Notes under the pieces: model-generated | Databases searched by the model: none | The model's input: the letters and a program-made list of their open reading frames with translations, nothing else | Told to the model about the DNA's origin: nothing | Program-made: the position numbers and the translations under genes | Shown here: positions 1 to 8,082 of the stretch, piece by piece | Position numbering within the stretch: position 1 is the first letter of the stretch | Layout of the letters: each line of letters starts with the position of its first letter | From: CBDATW01 sp965214965 | GTDB lineage: Bacteria > Bacillota_I > Bacilli_A > CBDATW01 | NCBI GenBank assembly: GCA_965214965.1 | Contig: OZ244030.1 | Coordinates: 372,001 to 436,000 of the forward strand | Direction: 5' to 3' | DNA: 64,000 bases

Positions 1-1223
1 AAAACAACAAACTCAGCTTCTTCAATTAAAGTATTATGCGGATTAACTATTAAATCCAATTTTGATTCTATTGTTTTTAATTTTGCACCATAAATAATTT
101 TGAAATCAGGATGCTTTTCTTTTACTGCATCTGCTGCTGACATTATTTCTGGATAAGCTTGAACATTGTTTTGATCTGCAAATGCTATACCTTGGTGACC
201 AAAGTTAATGGCAGCTTCAATCATATCTGCCGGTTTTGCTAATCCGTCAAATGCAGACATTTTTGTAGCTACTGAAAATTCAACTCTTTTTTGCAACGCT
301 TCATCTTTTCTTGTTACTGGTTTTTCAATTTTTACTACATTGTTCAATATTATTGCTAATTCTTTTTCAAAAGTATCATATTCAACTTTACCGTTAAGTT
401 TAATTCAATCCCCAATTTTAAGTCCAGAGCATTTATCTTTGTTTTTAGATGTTGTTCTAAAAAAGTATTTACCATTAATCGCTTTTGTTTTATCAAAAAG
501 CCCTATTTTATATATAATTAAATTTTTAGCTGGTATTTTTCTTGCATCTATTTCTGTAATTTGGGCTTTGATAGTCACTTTTTTAATTTCAGCTGAATCA
601 ATATCTACAATTTTTAAAGTTGCATTTTTACTAAGTGATCTATATAAAGACATTTGTTTTGATTCACTATTTTGTTGTGTGCTCGACATTCTAATCAGTT
701 TTGCTTCCATTATTTTGTCATCAAGCATTTTTTTTGTTTGTAATTTAATTTTTTCTTTAAATTCTTCAGTATTTTCTTTCAAAGCAAAAGTTATAGGTAT
801 AGCATAGCCTAATTTTGATAATTCCTTTTCCATTGTTTCTTTTCATTCGGTAAATTGCTTCATTTGTGTTTTTAAATTAAATTTGATAGAAAGTTTTTCG
901 CCATCAAAATCAGGAACTGCATTTATAATGTTAAGTTGTTTTCCAACAAAAGTTTTAGAAAAAAGCTCATCTCAATATTTTTGGAAGCATTCTTTATTAG
1001 AAACGTCATCAAAAACTAAGTGCATTCTAAAATCTTTAGGATATTCTAAAAACTTCTCTTCCAACTCTTTGATCGCTTCTGAATCAATTGGTAAAGGTGA
1101 TTGGATGAAAATTTTATAAGTAAAAGTAGATGGATTTAAAGAAACTTTTTTTATTTTTGAATTTTTAAATGAATCTTCTTTAGTAAAATTGATTTTTTGA
1201 AAAATTATATCTAATTTATTCAT
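1..1223 (-). CDS. polC: DNA polymerase III PolC-type alpha subunit, N-terminal part (cut by window edge)
   Basis: This is the replicative polymerase of low-GC Gram-positives; only about 407 N-terminal residues are inside the window and the exonuclease and polymerase domains lie beyond position 1. Two UGA-Trp codons must be read through. The order visible is a variable N-terminal domain, an OB fold around residues 190-290 (core near KIVDIDSAEIKKVTIKAQ), then the first half of the PHP domain from about residue 313. The next residues (EEAEFVVF) should open the inserted 3'-5' exonuclease. The usual PHP metal ligands HxH and DH appear here as SVAT (317-320) and DQ (350-351), so the PHP site looks inactive. 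The start is supported by AGGAG nine bases upstream, which overlaps the cdsA stop. Identification is firm. Confidence 0.93.
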
Positions 1224-1232
1224 TTCTATCTC

Positions 1233-2114
1233 CTAAAATATAAAGTTATAAATTATTTTCGCTATAATAATTGCGAAAATAATACTATCGATTCTATCTA
1301 ATACCCCTCCATGACCTGGAATTGCTTTAGAAAAATCATGAGCGTTATATATTCTTTTAATGTAAGAGAAGTATAAATCACCAATTAAAGATGATATAGC
1401 AAATACTCAACCAGTTAAAAAAATAAACAAAAGAGTTTTTTGTGGATCATTATTTACAAAAGGAACAAACATTAGTTTTATTCATAATCATGATCAAACA
1501 TATGCAAGAAATAATCCGCCTAAAAATCCTTCTCAAGTTTTCTTTGGTGAAATTTTAGGAGAGATTTTGTTTTTTCCAAATTTTGAACCAAAGAAATAAC
1601 CTCCTGTATCGCAAGCAAAAACTGTACCTAAGACCAGCAATAAAATTTCAAAACCTTTTCCATGATCAGTTGATTTAAATAAAAACCATACTGTTGACCT
1701 GGAAGCTACCACTAATAGTATTAAAGCAACTATATGTGTAAATGCCGCTTTAAAATTGATTTTTTTGGAAAATAAAGGAGTTAAGAAAACTACTGCAACA
1801 AATAAAAATAACTTTTTTCATTCCAATACATCATATTTATTAGATATCCCAATCGGGAATGACTTCGATGTTAATTGATATATTGATTGAGAAGTTATAG
1901 ATCAAACAAATAAAACCATTGTAGTTGCAGTATATCAAATAGATTTAGGATATTTATTTACAAATAAAACTTCTAAAAATGCTACTGTAGCTGTAAGTAT
2001 AATCACGGTCAATAAAATTCCTTTGTGAAAAAACATCACAAATAACAACGCAATAAACATTACAAGACCAGAGAGAGTTCTGGTAATTAAATTATTAAAG
2101 TTAGTTTTAGGCAT
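1233..2114 (-). CDS. cdsA: Phosphatidate cytidylyltransferase (CDP-diglyceride synthase)
   Basis: Integral membrane enzyme of about 293 residues that makes CDP-diacylglycerol from phosphatidate and CTP for phospholipid synthesis. It is hydrophobic throughout, with several transmembrane segments and many UGA-Trp codons. The family signature is near the C-terminus: SKAIPGHGGVLDRIDS, with the conserved HGG and DRxD residues. The start at 2114 has a weak AAAGG upstream. It lies between frr and polC on the same strand, and its stop is part of the polC ribosome-binding site, so the genes are probably co-transcribed with pyrH and frr. Confidence 0.93.
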
Positions 2115-2129
2115 TTTATTGACCTTTCT

Positions 2130-2675
2130 TTATAATTCTAAAATATGTTTTTCTTTATCTTTGGATATCTCTTCAATTTTTGCATTAAATTCTTTGACTA
2201 AATCTTGAATGTCTTCTGCAAAACCCTTTTTATCATCATCAGTTGATTCTGATGTTTTAATTTTTTTGTTAGCATCTTGTCTGATTTGTCTAATTGTTAT
2301 TTTAGCATTTTCAGCTGCTTCTCTGACCTTTTTAGCTTCTCTTTTTCTAGTTTCTTCAGTTAAAGCAGGAACATTAATTCTAATCACTTCTCCTGAGTCA
2401 TTAGCATTTAAACCTGTGTTAGCAGCATTGATTGCATTAACAATGATTTCTATTGTAGTTTTATCAAAAGGTTTTATTATAATTTGTCTTGCTTCTGGGC
2501 AAGAAACTGTTGCCATTTGGTTGATTGGTGTTTGTGTTCCATAATAGTCGACTGTAATACCTTCTATCATGGAAGGTGATGCCATTCCTGTGGATATTTT
2601 TTTCAAAGCAGATTCAAAATGATTAATTGAATCATTCATTTTTTGTTTTGATTCGTTGATAATTGCTTGTAGCAT
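2130..2675 (-). CDS. frr: Ribosome recycling factor
   Basis: A 181-residue protein of standard RRF length that works with EF-G to split the post-termination ribosome. The central segment SGEVIRINVPALTEETRKRE and the C-terminal helical coiled-coil rich in Lys/Glu are typical of the family. It follows pyrH by 12 bases, a pairing common in bacteria, and has a short gap to cdsA. The start is preceded by AGGAG. No unusual residues are seen. Confidence 0.97.
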   Translation of the reverse strand: MLQAIINESKQKMNDSINHFESALKKISTGMASPSMIEGITVDYYGTQTPINQMATVSCPEARQIIIKPFDKTTIEIIVNAINAANTGLNANDSGEVIRINVPALTEETRKREAKKVREAAENAKITIRQIRQDANKKIKTSESTDDDKKGFAEDIQDLVKEFNAKIEEISKDKEKHILEL

Positions 2676-2687
2676 TTATATATTCTC

Positions 2688-3398
2688 CTAATTTGTAATT
2701 TCTGTAAAATTAATTTCTTTATTTAGAACTTTCACAATTGAATTTTCTTCTTGAGCCGAGAAAATATAAAGTGAAACATTATTTTCAGCGCACATAGTTG
2801 TGGCAGTTTTATCCATAATTCTAATATCTTTATCAAATACTTCTTTGTATGTTAGTTTTTCAAATCTGGTTGCTTCCCTATGAACATTTGGGTCTTTGTC
2901 ATAAACTCCGTCAACACCATTTTTAGCCATAAGTATTTTAGATGCGCCAATTTCACATGCTTTCAACGCCGAAGCTGTATCAGTTGTGAAATAAGGGTTA
3001 CCTGTACCACCTACAAAAATAATTACCCTCCCTTTTTCTAGATGTCTTAAGGCTTTTCTTTTGATATACGGTTCACATACTTTGTTTATTTCTATTGCTG
3101 ACATAACTCTGGTTGGCACTTCGTATTTAGCTTCAAGTACTTGCTGAAGAATCAATCCATTCATAACAGTTGCTATCATACCAGTATAATCAGCAGCTGA
3201 CCTATCTATGCCGACTTCTGGCCCTAGTGTTCCTCTCCAAAGATTTCCACCACCCACAACAATAGCAACTTCTAGACCGCTTTCGCTTAATTTTTTAATT
3301 TGTGTTGCATAGGATTCGATTTTGTTAATATCGAATTTATTCTCTCCACTAGCAAAAGATTCACCAGAAATTTTGATTAAAATACGCTCTTTTTTCAT
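2688..3398 (-). CDS. pyrH: Uridylate kinase (UMP kinase)
   Basis: Hexameric amino-acid-kinase-family enzyme of 236 residues that phosphorylates UMP to UDP. Landmarks are the N-terminal RILIKISGESF loop, IVVGGGNLWRG, DYTGMIATVMNGL and FVGGTGNPYFTTDTA, all in the family order. It is first in the pyrH-frr-cdsA-polC run. A TATAAT-like -10 box lies upstream on the minus strand (3423-3428), and AAAGG precedes the ATG. A divergent gene starts at 3471. Confidence 0.97.
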   Translation of the reverse strand: MKKERILIKISGESFASGENKFDINKIESYATQIKKLSESGLEVAIVVGGGNLWRGTLGPEVGIDRSAADYTGMIATVMNGLILQQVLEAKYEVPTRVMSAIEINKVCEPYIKRKALRHLEKGRVIIFVGGTGNPYFTTDTASALKACEIGASKILMAKNGVDGVYDKDPNVHREATRFEKLTYKEVFDKDIRIMDKTATTMCAENNVSLYIFSAQEENSIVKVLNKEINFTEITN

Positions 3399-3422
3399 AA
3401 ATTTTACCTTTTAGTTTTTAAT

Positions 3423-3451
3423 ATTATACCACATTAAAAAATGTGTATAAT
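3423..3451. promoter_or_regulatory. Divergent promoter region between pyrH and the small membrane gene
   Basis: Two TATAAT-like boxes face away from each other: 3423-3428 on the minus strand for pyrH and 3446-3451 on the plus strand for the gene at 3471. They are separated by a short inverted repeat with arms CACATT and AATGTG (about 3431-3446). The boxes are visible; their use is inferred from position. Confidence 0.5.
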
Positions 3452-3470
3452 AAGGTTATTGGAGAAGAAT

Positions 3471-3788
3471 ATGAATTTAAAGCATTTAAAACTAAATTAT
3501 CTAATACAATTTTTATTGTCCACAATAGCAATTATTTATCATAAAACTTTAAACAATATGTTTATGGCATTTTTACTAGCGCAAACAGGGTACTTGGCGG
3601 CTTTGCTTCAGAAATTCATGATTTATATCTATATTATTTTACAATTTATTATTTACTTTCTCTTTAAAAAGTATAAACAAAAAAAGATGAATATAATATT
3701 TACTATTGTAATATTATCAACTCCATTACTAGGGTGGATTTCTGTATTTAATGCATTTGCTTGAGTGTGATTAACAAGAAAAAAATAG
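3471..3788 (+). CDS. Small multi-pass membrane protein, unknown function
   Basis: A 105-residue hydrophobic protein with UGA-Trp codons near its end (WVWLTRKK). Three or four transmembrane segments are apparent: about residues 9-24, 29-45, 47-65 and 75-93. Basic stretches KKYKQKK and RKK would be cytoplasmic. The start was chosen because GGAG lies seven bases upstream. It stands alone between divergent pyrH and the convergent hydrolase gene and shares a terminator hairpin with the latter. I do not recognise the family. Confidence 0.6.
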
Positions 3789-3806
3789 TCTTATGACTAT
3801 TTTTTT
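3779..3806. terminator. Bidirectional terminator between convergent genes
   Basis: Ten-base-pair stem AAAAATAGTC / GACTATTTTT with a TTAT loop and T-runs on both strands. It overlaps both stop codons, that of the small membrane gene on the plus strand and that of the hydrolase gene on the minus strand. Confidence 0.75.
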
Positions 3807-5098
3807 ATGCAAATTTGATCTAATATTTTTTCTTTTGAGTTTTCTCTCAATGAACATCAATATGTTTGATCACTTATTAAAAATGGTTCTCTTGTAAGCC
3901 AGTTTTTATTTAAACCTCATTTGCTAATCGAGTTATCAAGATATCACCTCAGCAAAGTATCGTGGTGATTTATCCCTTTTTTATGTAAATCTTTTTTTGG
4001 TTCAGTTGGAAATTTCAATTTCTTTTGGGCTAAATATTGATGTTGGTATTGTTGTAAAATTTTATCAGGAATTACTTTAATATCAATACCTTCATTTTTT
4101 AGTGAAAGTTCGTTTTCCTGTAATGACCCTAATCGAAAATCATAATCAGTTGTTATGATTTTAACTTTTTCTTTATTTTGATCTGATAAATTTTTGTAAG
4201 GTGTAATGTAATCTTTGTTAACTATTGATATAAAAGAGGGTATTGCAATACCCATAGTAATGGCATTTTTAGAAATTGGTGCCTTTATAATTTTTGTGTA
4301 TTTTTTAGTTTTTTCATCATACCCAACATATGGGAATGACTTTCCGTCAAAACTTTCTGTTATTTCTTTTTGGGCTTTTAACCTTGTTGCAACGAGGCGG
4401 ATTGAATCTACATTACTAAATGCCTTGTCACCATATCTTTTGATATATTCAGAAACAATGAATGTTCCATAAGAGTGTGCTATAAAATGAACTTTCTCAT
4501 ATCCTAATTTTTTTAAATCTTTCGCTAATTCATACATGTTTTCTGCTGTGTCTTTAAAAACTTGTTCCATTTTATCAATTTGCTGCTTTTTAGATTGAAG
4601 TTTTTTATTATAAATAACATCTTTTCAAGTAACAGGCCTTTGGCTCATTTCGTTTATAAAACCTGTGGTTAAAGATGATTTGTATTCTTTTTCAAAATAT
4701 TTTGAGCCTTGTATGCCTTCTCATTGGGGCTGCACACCTACATAAACATCGAAAGGCATGGAATAGTTGCCAGGAACAATATTTTTGGCTAAATCTTCTG
4801 AATTTTTAGATTTACCAAATTGAAATGCATAATCTTTCATATCATCATGTCAGTTTTTTCCAAACTTTGGCCCACCCACTCAAAAAATAATAGCTTCATT
4901 ATTTTTCTTGATATACTTTTGTTGATTTTTAAGTTGCTTAAATCCATCTCCATAACTTTCATCTAAAATGTATGCCCTTCCAGATGTTTCTGTTGGATTA
5001 TATATAGATTTGGTCATTTTCTTTGGCATTAATATTTTTAAACCAGCCGCAGATACAACAATTAATGTGGCAATCGCCAGGTTTCTAGATATAGTCAT
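3797..5098 (-). CDS. Membrane-anchored alpha/beta-hydrolase-like protein
   Basis: A protein of about 433 residues with an N-terminal hydrophobic segment (LAIATLIVVSAAGLKIL) that should act as signal anchor. A nucleophile elbow is visible about halfway along, IAHSYGT (G/AxSxG type), after a helix preceded by YEKVHF, as in alpha/beta hydrolases. A late GINHHDTLLR could supply the catalytic His. The ATG at 5098 is preferred over an in-frame ATG at 5110 because GGAG sits six bases before it. A second hydrolase with the same type of motif lies at 6602-7498. Lipase, esterase or peptidase are all possible; the substrate cannot be told. Confidence 0.72.
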
Positions 5099-5139
5099 AT
5101 TGCTCTCCATAAAATAATAATTTTATTATAACAAAATGT

Positions 5140-5151
5140 TATAATTATTTT
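5140..5151 (+). promoter_or_regulatory. TATAAT box 6 bases before the photolyase ATG (leaderless start)
   Basis: TATAAT at 5140-5145 is followed by only six bases before the ATG at 5152, and there is no Shine-Dalgarno. Transcription would be expected to begin at or next to the start codon. A minus-strand TATAAT (5125-5130) serves the divergent hydrolase gene. Confidence 0.5.
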
Positions 5152-6444
5152 ATGAATATTTTGCTTTTACACAGAGATTTTAGAACTAAAGATAATACAG
5201 CATTGAATAGGCTTATAGAAAAAGAAAAAAATATACATATTTTTTTCATTTTTAATAGAACACAAATAGAAAATAATACTTTATTTTCATATCATGCCTT
5301 TCATTATATGGTAAATGCTCTAAAAGAATTAAACTTAAAAGTTAAAATTAATTTTTTCAAAGCTAATAGTGAGGTGGAAGTTTTTCAACAAATTATTAGT
5401 GACGGTATTAAAATTGACAGAATTTATTGGAATAAAGATTTTACTCCTTTCGCATTAAAAAGAAGTGCCAAATTAGAGGCCTTTGCAAAGAAAAATAATA
5501 TTGAAACAAATACACCGAATGATTATCTTTTATTAGATCCTTACAATAGAGAGGAATTTGTATCAGCAAAAATGTTTACTCCATTCTGAAAAAATATGAT
5601 TGAAAAGATGAAAACCACAATTCCAAGTGTTGCTCCTAATATTAGATTTAACTCAATTGATTATTCAAATAATTACTCTATAAATATTAACGAAATAAAA
5701 CTATCCAAGAATAAAAATTTTCCTATTACTAGAAAAGAAATTGTAGACTCAATTAACTCTGTTGATAAATATTATAAAGAAAAAAGAGATATGCTTTTTT
5801 TAGATGCTAATTCTAAAATAGCTCCTGCTATTAAGTTTGGTGTCATTTCAATTAGAGAAATTGTTCAAATTGTTATTAAGCGACATAAAAGTATTGATAA
5901 TGATTATTTAAGACAGATCATTTGAAGAGAGTTCTTTTATCAGTGTCATATTCAGAAAGGAAGAAAAAGGTTGGAAGATAATTTATTATCTAGATTTGAC
6001 AACTTTCCATGAAATGACAATCATGAAGATTTTGAAGCTTGATGCCAAGGTAAAACTGGATTTGATATAGTAGATGCGGCAATGAACCAACTAAACACAA
6101 CTGGATATATGCATAATAGAGCAAGAATGATTACCGCATCATTTCTTACTAAAAATTTATTAATAGATTGAAGATTAGGTGAAAAATATTTTGCAAAAAA
6201 ATTAATTGATTATGATCCAATTGTTAACAATATGTCATGGCAATGAGTTGCAGGAACTGGTTTTGAAGTGAATCCTTTCTTTAGAATCTTTAACCCCCAT
6301 CTTCAAAAAAAGAAATTTGATCCTGAAGGTAAATATGTTAAAAAATGATTGATTAAAGATTATAATTACAAACCTATAATTGATTATAAAAAATCTAGAG
6401 AACGCGCACTAGAATTGTATAAAAAAACATTTTCTAAAAAATAG
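5152..6444 (+). CDS. phrB: Deoxyribodipyrimidine photolyase / cryptochrome family
   Basis: A 430-residue flavoprotein of class I photolyase length, expected to repair UV pyrimidine dimers by light-driven electron transfer. The N-terminal Rossmann-like domain opens LLLHRDFRTKDNTAL. The FAD-binding C-terminal half carries GKTGFDIVDAAMNQL, TGYMHNRARMITASFL, LIDWRLGEKYF and NNMSWQWVAGTGFE then FFRIFNP, the classic series. Most Trp codons there are UGA, so it is adapted to this code and not a very recent arrival from a UGA-stop genome. It has no ribosome-binding site; see the -10 box at 5140. It is flanked by two hydrolase genes on the other strand. Confidence 0.93.
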
Positions 6445-6472
6445 AAAAGAATTATTGTAAGAATTCTTTTCT
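6443..6472 (+). terminator. Terminator after photolyase
   Basis: An 11-bp stem, AGAAAAGAATT paired with AATTCTTTTCT around an 8-base loop, begins inside the photolyase stop codon and ends in a T-rich stretch. Confidence 0.6.
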
Positions 6473-6601
6473 CTATATCTATCTATTCATGTGTTTTGGT
6501 CATTATGAGAGTTTATGACACTCCCCAAACTTATTATCAATAAATAATTATGTTTGTAATATAGCAATTTTCTTATATTTTCACAATAGTCTAATTTTGA
6601 T
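6473..6601. other. Intergenic stretch without a recognised feature
   Basis: About 130 AT-rich bases between the convergent photolyase and hydrolase genes. Both strands were read; no reading frame with a ribosome-binding site and no tRNA-like fold was found. Confidence 0.6.
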
Positions 6602-7498
6602 TTATTTATTTTTATCTTTTTCTGAAAACTTAGAAACTATTGCACCTTTATTAACTAATTTTTTCATGTAAGGAAATGCCATAGGTGTAAAAACAATTTG
6701 GTGAGCAATATTGCCAGGGTTGACTTTACCAAAAGAAAGTAAACTTAATAGTTTGGATCTTCATACTCCAAATCGAATAACGTCTCCTCCACGTTCTTGG
6801 ATAAATTTTTCTTCAAATTTGCTCATATTACCTATATATGTATCTCCGTCGGCCACAATATATTGTATTTTTGACAAATCTTTTTCTTTTCAAAGTTTAG
6901 TGTAATCTTTTTTTAGTAATGGGACCATCATAAGAATTGCTTTTCGTGAGTAAGCTTTTGGTTGTATTTTTTTTACCTCTCCGTTTATTCCGTAAACTAA
7001 ACGAGATCTTCTGTGTTGCATAACTGCTCAGGAGAAAACTGGGTTGTAAGGTCTAACGTTGCAAATAATTGCTTTTTTAATTTTATCAGTTCCATTTTTT
7101 TCAATATATTCCTGCACAAGCATAGATCCAAATGAATGGCCCATTAAAACCACTTTTTTACCTGATTCTACTTGGTGATCAATAACTTTTTTAATAGTAT
7201 CTATATTTGTTTTTAAATTTTCTATTGCTTCTTCTTTATTGGAACAAGTGAAACAACCATCGGGTCTTAAGTGTTGAAATTGTTTTACTGCAACAAAATT
7301 TATTTTTTTGCACACTCTTTTTTCAAACCATCTTACAAATTCAACATAATAATATGATCCAAGGTCTAATTTTGCTAAATCCAATGACTTATCATTTACT
7401 AAAGAAATTCTAAAACCTCCTTGAACAAAAATAAGTGATGTATCAGAAGAAATGTTATCTTCAATAAATAAGTTTCTAACATCTGAAAGGTTTTTCAT
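6602..7498 (-). CDS. Alpha/beta-hydrolase-like protein (second copy type)
   Basis: A 298-residue protein without an obvious signal peptide. The nucleophile elbow is VVLMGHSFGSMLVQEYI (GxSxG), following a strand as in alpha/beta hydrolases, and a strand SLIFVQGGF near the N-terminus could form the oxyanion region. C-terminal DGDTYIGN and NIAHQIVF could contribute Asp and His. One UGA-Trp follows PYNPVFS. The ATG has no Shine-Dalgarno; a TATAAT box lies seven bases upstream. It resembles the hydrolase at 3797-5098 in the elbow region (xHSxG, then EYIxxxG) but is shorter and not membrane-anchored. Confidence 0.7.
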
Positions 7499-7505
7499 AA
7501 AATTA

Positions 7506-7511
7506 ATTATA
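7506..7511 (-). promoter_or_regulatory. TATAAT box 7 bases before the hydrolase ATG (leaderless start)
   Basis: On the minus strand TATAAT is followed by seven T/A bases and then the ATG at 7498. There is no ribosome-binding site, so the transcript is probably leaderless. Confidence 0.5.
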
Positions 7512-7522
7512 ACATTTTAGTA

Positions 7523-7550
7523 AAATAAAACACCAAAAAGTGTTTTATTT
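7523..7550 (-). terminator. Terminator of the PPC-domain gene
   Basis: An 11-bp stem, AAATAAAACAC / GTGTTTTATTT, with a six-base loop lies directly after the stop codon at 7552. Confidence 0.7.
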
Positions 7551-7551
7551 A

Positions 7552-8016
7552 TTATTTTTCATAGTCTTCAATATCATATTCTAAATCTAAAAGATTAAGT
7601 TTGCATTCAGGTGCATATTTACGAGCGATTTCAGGTTTATATGCAATTAATGATATTTCAATTGTTACTGCTGAGGTCATTTCATAAATATGGCCACCCG
7701 TTGCTTTCATTTCTCCGTCTTCTAATTTTGAAAACATAGCATGACAATGGATCATTGGTTCACTGTTTTTTCAACCTATATTACCATTTAATGAATTTAA
7801 TTCATATTGTGGTTGTATAGATATTTTTTTGTATTCTCCATCAAAGAATTCGCCATAAACAGTATTTTTATTAGCTCCAAGCCCTGTAAAGGTTGCAAAA
7901 CCAATTTTTTCTTTTTTAGCAAATTTGCTTAATGCAGAAAACAGTTCTTCTTCTTTTTCAATTCTTAAATAATATTCTCTTCGATTTTCGTTTTTATCTA
8001 GTAATATTTTTTTCAT
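7552..8016 (-). CDS. PPC/DUF296-domain protein, predicted DNA-binding or metal-binding
   Basis: A 154-residue single-domain protein; one UGA-Trp joins the two halves (GNIGWKNSEP). It matches the plants-and-prokaryotes-conserved (PPC, DUF296) fold: an N-terminal strand with REYYLRIEKEEELFSAL, then FATFTGLGANK, and the hallmark IHCHAMFS followed by GGHIYEMTSAVTIEISL, with the conserved His residues that bind metal in known structures. Bacterial members often form trimers; their role is unclear. It has GGGG before the ATG and a TATAAT box further up. A run of eight G lies upstream at 8073-8080. Confidence 0.82.
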
Positions 8017-8072
8017 TTTATCCCCTATATATAAAATTATATCATTTCTTTTAAAAATTTTTCATAAAAAAA

Positions 8073-8080
8073 GGGGGGGG
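8073..8080. repeat. G8 homopolymer next to A7 between topA and the PPC gene
   Basis: Seven A then eight G on the plus strand, between the topA stop (8083) and the PPC gene start (8016). On the transcribed strand it is C8 then T7, about 57 bases before the PPC start codon. Long G runs are rare in such an AT-rich sequence. Confidence 0.8.
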
Positions 8081-8082
8081 AC

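Noticed and set aside
208..807. Long plus-strand reading frame rich in Ser/Ile/Phe
   Set aside because: It is the antisense shadow of polC; composition is typical of reverse-complement translation and it has no ribosome-binding site.
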